A stretch of DNA of 8,125 nucleotides from Hippea sp. (GTDB lineage: Bacteria > Campylobacterota_A > Desulfurellia > Desulfurellales > Hippeaceae), in contig WFRG01000070.1 in assembly GCA_015486705.1 (NCBI GenBank), positions 1 to 8,125 of the forward strand, in the 5' to 3' direction. Under the pieces are notes generated by a model. The model was given only the letters and a program-made list of their open reading frames with translations, made no database searches and had not been told where the DNA came from. Position 1 is the stretch's first letter. Every line of letters begins with the position of its first letter. Positions 6,224 through 8,125 of the stretch are shown here, piece by piece. A program made the translations under genes and the position numbers.

Positions 6224-7563
6224 GTTGAACCTAAAAACTTTTTATCTATGAAATTTGTGTCATAATTGTTGTTTATAAAATCGTCAGTTGTGAGCAGTTT
6301 TTGGAAGAAGGGTATTGTGGTCTTTACGCCTTCTATAACAAATTCATCTAAGCATCTCAGCATCCTTTTGCGGGCTTCTTCTCGACTGTTACCTCTAACT
6401 ATAAGCTTTGCTATCATGGAATCATAGTAAGGAGAAATCTTAGTGTTACAACAAACGGCAGTATCCACCCTAACCCCAGGCCCACCTGGCATGTAAAGCT
6501 CTTTTATGGTACCAGGAAATGGATAAAACTTATCAGGGTCTTCAGCGTTTATTCTACACTCAATTACGTGAAATTCTGGCTTCAGTGCAGACTGCGTAAA
6601 ACTCAACTCATATCCTGCAGAAACGTTAATCTGCTCTTTAATCAAATCTATACCATAACACATTTCGCTCACTGGATGTTCAACCTGTATACGCGTATTT
6701 ATCTCAATGAAATAAAAATCTTCTCCATCAAATAAAAACTCCATCGTGCCTGCATTCTTGTATCCCAAAACCTTGGCCGCCTCAATGGCTGTGTGGTGCA
6801 GTTTTTTCCTCGTGTATTCCTTTAAAACAGGTGACGGAGATTCTTCCAATAATTTTTGATGTCTCCTCTGAAGTGTGCAGTCCCTTTCTCCGATATGAAC
6901 AATATCTCCAAATTCATCAGCTATAATTTGAACTTCTATATGTCTCGGGTGCTCTATAAACTTTTCTATATAAATATCGTCTCTGCCAAAAGAAGCTTTG
7001 GCTTCAAGTTTTGCTGCACGGTAAGAGTCAATTAGTTCTCTTTCTTCCCTTACAACCCTCATGCCCTTGCCGCCGCCTCCCCACGAAGCTTTCAGCAATA
7101 ACGGATAACCAACTCTATTGGCAACTTTAATTAAACTACTCTCATCATCTATTGAGCCACTACTACCAGGAACTGTAGGTATACCGTTTTCATCCAGTAT
7201 AGCTTTAACTTTGGCTTTATCTGCCAATCTTTCCATAGTTTCGGCATCAGGCCCTATAAATTTAACACCTAAATCATCACAAATCCTAACAAAATTAGGG
7301 TTTTCAGACAAAAAACCGTACCCAGGATGAACAGCATCACACCCAGAGTTAGCTATAGCTTGAGCGATATTGAAAAGGTGCAAATAGCTTTTTTTTGCCT
7401 CGGCAGGCCCTATACAAATCGCCTCATCGGCCAATTTTACATGCATAGAATCTTTATCTTCCGTCGAATAAACAGCAACAGTTTGTATACCCAGCTCCTT
7501 AGCAGCCCTTATAACCCTAATAGCTATCTCTCCCCTATTTGCAATAAGGATTTTCCTAAACAT
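6220..7563 (-). CDS. accC: Biotin carboxylase subunit of acetyl-CoA carboxylase
   Basis: This 447-residue ATP-grasp enzyme carboxylates the biotin on AccB using ATP and bicarbonate, the first half-reaction of malonyl-CoA synthesis. The start KILIANRGEIAIRV is the standard biotin carboxylase N-terminal signature. GYGFLSENP, the glycine-rich loop GGGGKGMR (163-170) and RRHQKLLEESP follow. The active-site segment FIEINTRIQVEHP carries E287, N289, R291 and E295, with R337 in ECRINAED. These correspond one-for-one to E. coli AccC E288, N290, R292, E296 and R338. No biotinyl or carboxyltransferase domain is fused. ATG 7563-7561 overlaps the accB stop as TGATG, with AAGAGG 8 nt upstream; the TTG immediately before it is a less likely start. 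A pyruvate carboxylase A subunit is a close relative, but the coupling to a short AccB favours acetyl-CoA carboxylase. It converges with the degenerate GGDEF gene, sharing four bases at the stops. Confidence 0.95.
   Translation of the reverse strand: MFRKILIANRGEIAIRVIRAAKELGIQTVAVYSTEDKDSMHVKLADEAICIGPAEAKKSYLHLFNIAQAIANSGCDAVHPGYGFLSENPNFVRICDDLGVKFIGPDAETMERLADKAKVKAILDENGIPTVPGSSGSIDDESSLIKVANRVGYPLLLKASWGGGGKGMRVVREERELIDSYRAAKLEAKASFGRDDIYIEKFIEHPRHIEVQIIADEFGDIVHIGERDCTLQRRHQKLLEESPSPVLKEYTRKKLHHTAIEAAKVLGYKNAGTMEFLFDGEDFYFIEINTRIQVEHPVSEMCYGIDLIKEQINVSAGYELSFTQSALKPEFHVIECRINAEDPDKFYPFPGTIKELYMPGGPGVRVDTAVCCNTKISPYYDSMIAKLIVRGNSREEARKRMLRCLDEFVIEGVKTTIPFFQKLLTTDDFINNNYDTNFIDKKFLGST
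6221..6233. repeat. 13-bp palindrome at the convergent gene ends (weak bidirectional terminator candidate)
   Basis: TAGGTT-G-AACCTA is a perfect inverted repeat starting at the TAG of the degenerate GGDEF gene and lying inside the last codons of accC. As RNA it could form a 5-bp stem (TTAGG/CCTAA, 6220-6234) with a 5-base loop. No clean U-run follows on either strand, so terminator function is doubtful. Confidence 0.25.
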
Positions 7564-8045
7564 CAATCCAGCCTCTTAACAAGAAATAATGGTTGGTCAA
7601 ATTCAACTTTTTGGCCGTTTTTAACCAATATTTGCTCAATTTTGCAAGGAAACTCAGCCTCCAATTCATTCATTATCTTCATAGCTTCCAAAATACACAA
7701 GGTATCACCCTTCTTGACCTCATCACCAATTTCAACATAAGGAGGCGAAGTAGGAGAGGGAGCCCTGTAAAATGTTGCGACCATTGGAGATCTAATTTCC
7801 ACAAGCCCTTCTGTCTTTTTCTCGTTATTTTCATTCTTCTCTTCAACATCATCATCAGTTAGCTGCTGCTTTTGTACGCTTGTCTCCACTACTACAGGCT
7901 GAGGGGTTTGCGTAACAATATTATCTCCAACAAATGCATCTTTCTTTTTTAAAATTATATGCATTTCATCATCTTTGTATTCAAATTCCACAAATTGACT
8001 TTTTTCAACAAAACGCATCAAGTCCTTTAACGACTTCAAGTCCAT
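7563..8045 (-). CDS. accB: Biotin carboxyl carrier protein of acetyl-CoA carboxylase
   Basis: This 160-residue carrier has the classic three-part AccB layout. The N-terminal helix-strand segment (about 1-34; [11 protein letters not shown]...[14 protein letters not shown]) is followed by a flexible, acidic, low-complexity linker (about 40-80) and a C-terminal biotinyl domain (about 82-160). The biotinyl domain contains [13 protein letters not shown], including the protruding thumb typical of AccB, and the biotinylation motif EAMK at 120-123, so K123 is the modified lysine. AccB shuttles carboxybiotin between AccC and the carboxyltransferase, which is not in this window. The ATG at 8045-8043 is preferred over the adjacent GTG at 8048 because AAGGAGG sits 7 nt before the ATG. 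It heads an operon with accC (TGATG overlap) and has its own promoter upstream. Confidence 0.95.
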   Translation of the reverse strand: MDLKSLKDLMRFVEKSQFVEFEYKDDEMHIILKKKDAFVGDNIVTQTPQPVVVETSVQKQQLTDDDVEEKNENNEKKTEGLVEIRSPMVATFYRAPSPTSPPYVEIGDEVKKGDTLCILEAMKIMNELEAEFPCKIEQILVKNGQKVEFDQPLFLVKRLD

Positions 8046-8074
8046 CACAAAACCTCCTTTTCATTATCATGAAA

Positions 8075-8103
8075 ACTATATCAAAAAAAGAACTTTCATT
8101 CAA
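8075..8103 (-). promoter_or_regulatory. Sigma-70-type promoter for accBC
   Basis: On the minus strand, TTGAAT (8103-8098) and TATAGT (8080-8075) are separated by exactly 17 bp. Transcription would start near 8068, giving a short leader of about 22 nt that contains the strong AAGGAGG ribosome-binding site of accB. Confidence 0.65.
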
Positions 8104-8109
8104 ATACTA

Positions 8110-8122
8110 TTTAGAATCTAAA
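8110..8122. repeat. 13-bp perfect palindrome upstream of the accBC promoter (possible operator)
   Basis: TTTAGA (8110-8115) and TCTAAA (8117-8122) form a perfect inverted repeat around one central base. It ends about seven bases upstream of the -35 element and is centred near -48 relative to the predicted start. That is a location used by activators, or by repressors that contact the -35. The protein that would bind is not identifiable, and such short AT-rich palindromes can arise by chance. Confidence 0.35.
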
Positions 8123-8125
8123 CTA

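Noticed and set aside
7327..7740. Plus-strand open frame of 137 codons opposite accC/accB
   Set aside because: It lies entirely antisense to two well-conserved genes and has no family resemblance.
8046..8048. GTG as the accB start
   Set aside because: It is only four bases from the GGAGG; the next codon, ATG at 8045, has the better 7-base spacing.
1..8125. CRISPR arrays, insertion sequences, integrase sites or direct repeats
   Set aside because: No regularly spaced repeats, transposase-like proteins or duplicated tRNA ends were seen; the window is almost fully explained by ordinary genes.

Overview
The window is AT-rich bacterial DNA (roughly one third G+C by eye), densely packed with short gene gaps, overlapping stop/start codons and clear Shine-Dalgarno sites. 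The gene set (crotonase-type acyl-CoA enzyme, type II acetyl-CoA carboxylase subunits, diguanylate cyclase, membrane histidine kinase, a TrpRS with an apparent Fe-S cysteine motif) suggests a Gram-negative anaerobe, possibly thermophilic. A Desulfurellales-like organism (Hippea/Desulfurella) is my best guess from overall protein character. It is only a guess: there is no marker gene here, and Deferribacteres-like lineages are also possible.

Layout. Positions 1-686 (+) hold the 3' part of an enoyl-CoA hydratase/isomerase-family gene resembling ECHDC3 that lacks both classical catalytic glutamates. A proline tRNA (anticodon CGG) with its own promoter follows at 732-808 (+). On the minus strand, a diguanylate cyclase (3317 to 1869) is translationally coupled to an M24 Xaa-Pro-type peptidase (1872 to 817), whose 3' end almost touches the tRNA. 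A 103-bp divergent promoter region (3318-3420) separates this pair from a plus-strand run: a six-helix membrane histidine kinase (3421-4722), tryptophanyl-tRNA synthetase (4732-5739), and a small stand-alone degenerate GGDEF protein (5702-6223). Convergent to it are accC (7563 to 6220) and accB (8045 to 7563), driven by a recognisable promoter at about 8075-8103.

How the genes fit together. accB and accC supply the biotin carrier and biotin carboxylase of acetyl-CoA carboxylase, the first step of fatty-acid synthesis; the crotonase-like gene points to acyl-CoA metabolism on the other side. trpS and tRNA-Pro are translation genes. The least ordinary part is the centre. An active-looking c-di-GMP synthase with an RxxD inhibitory site lies back to back with an orphan histidine kinase carrying a RegB-like GGxxSPF motif. 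Two genes downstream is a GGDEF-fold protein whose catalytic motif has decayed to NEGIF but which keeps RxxD at exactly the I-site spacing, as expected of a c-di-GMP receptor. These could form a small sensing/second-messenger cluster, but that link is inferred from proximity. I see no mobile elements, CRISPR arrays or large non-coding regions.
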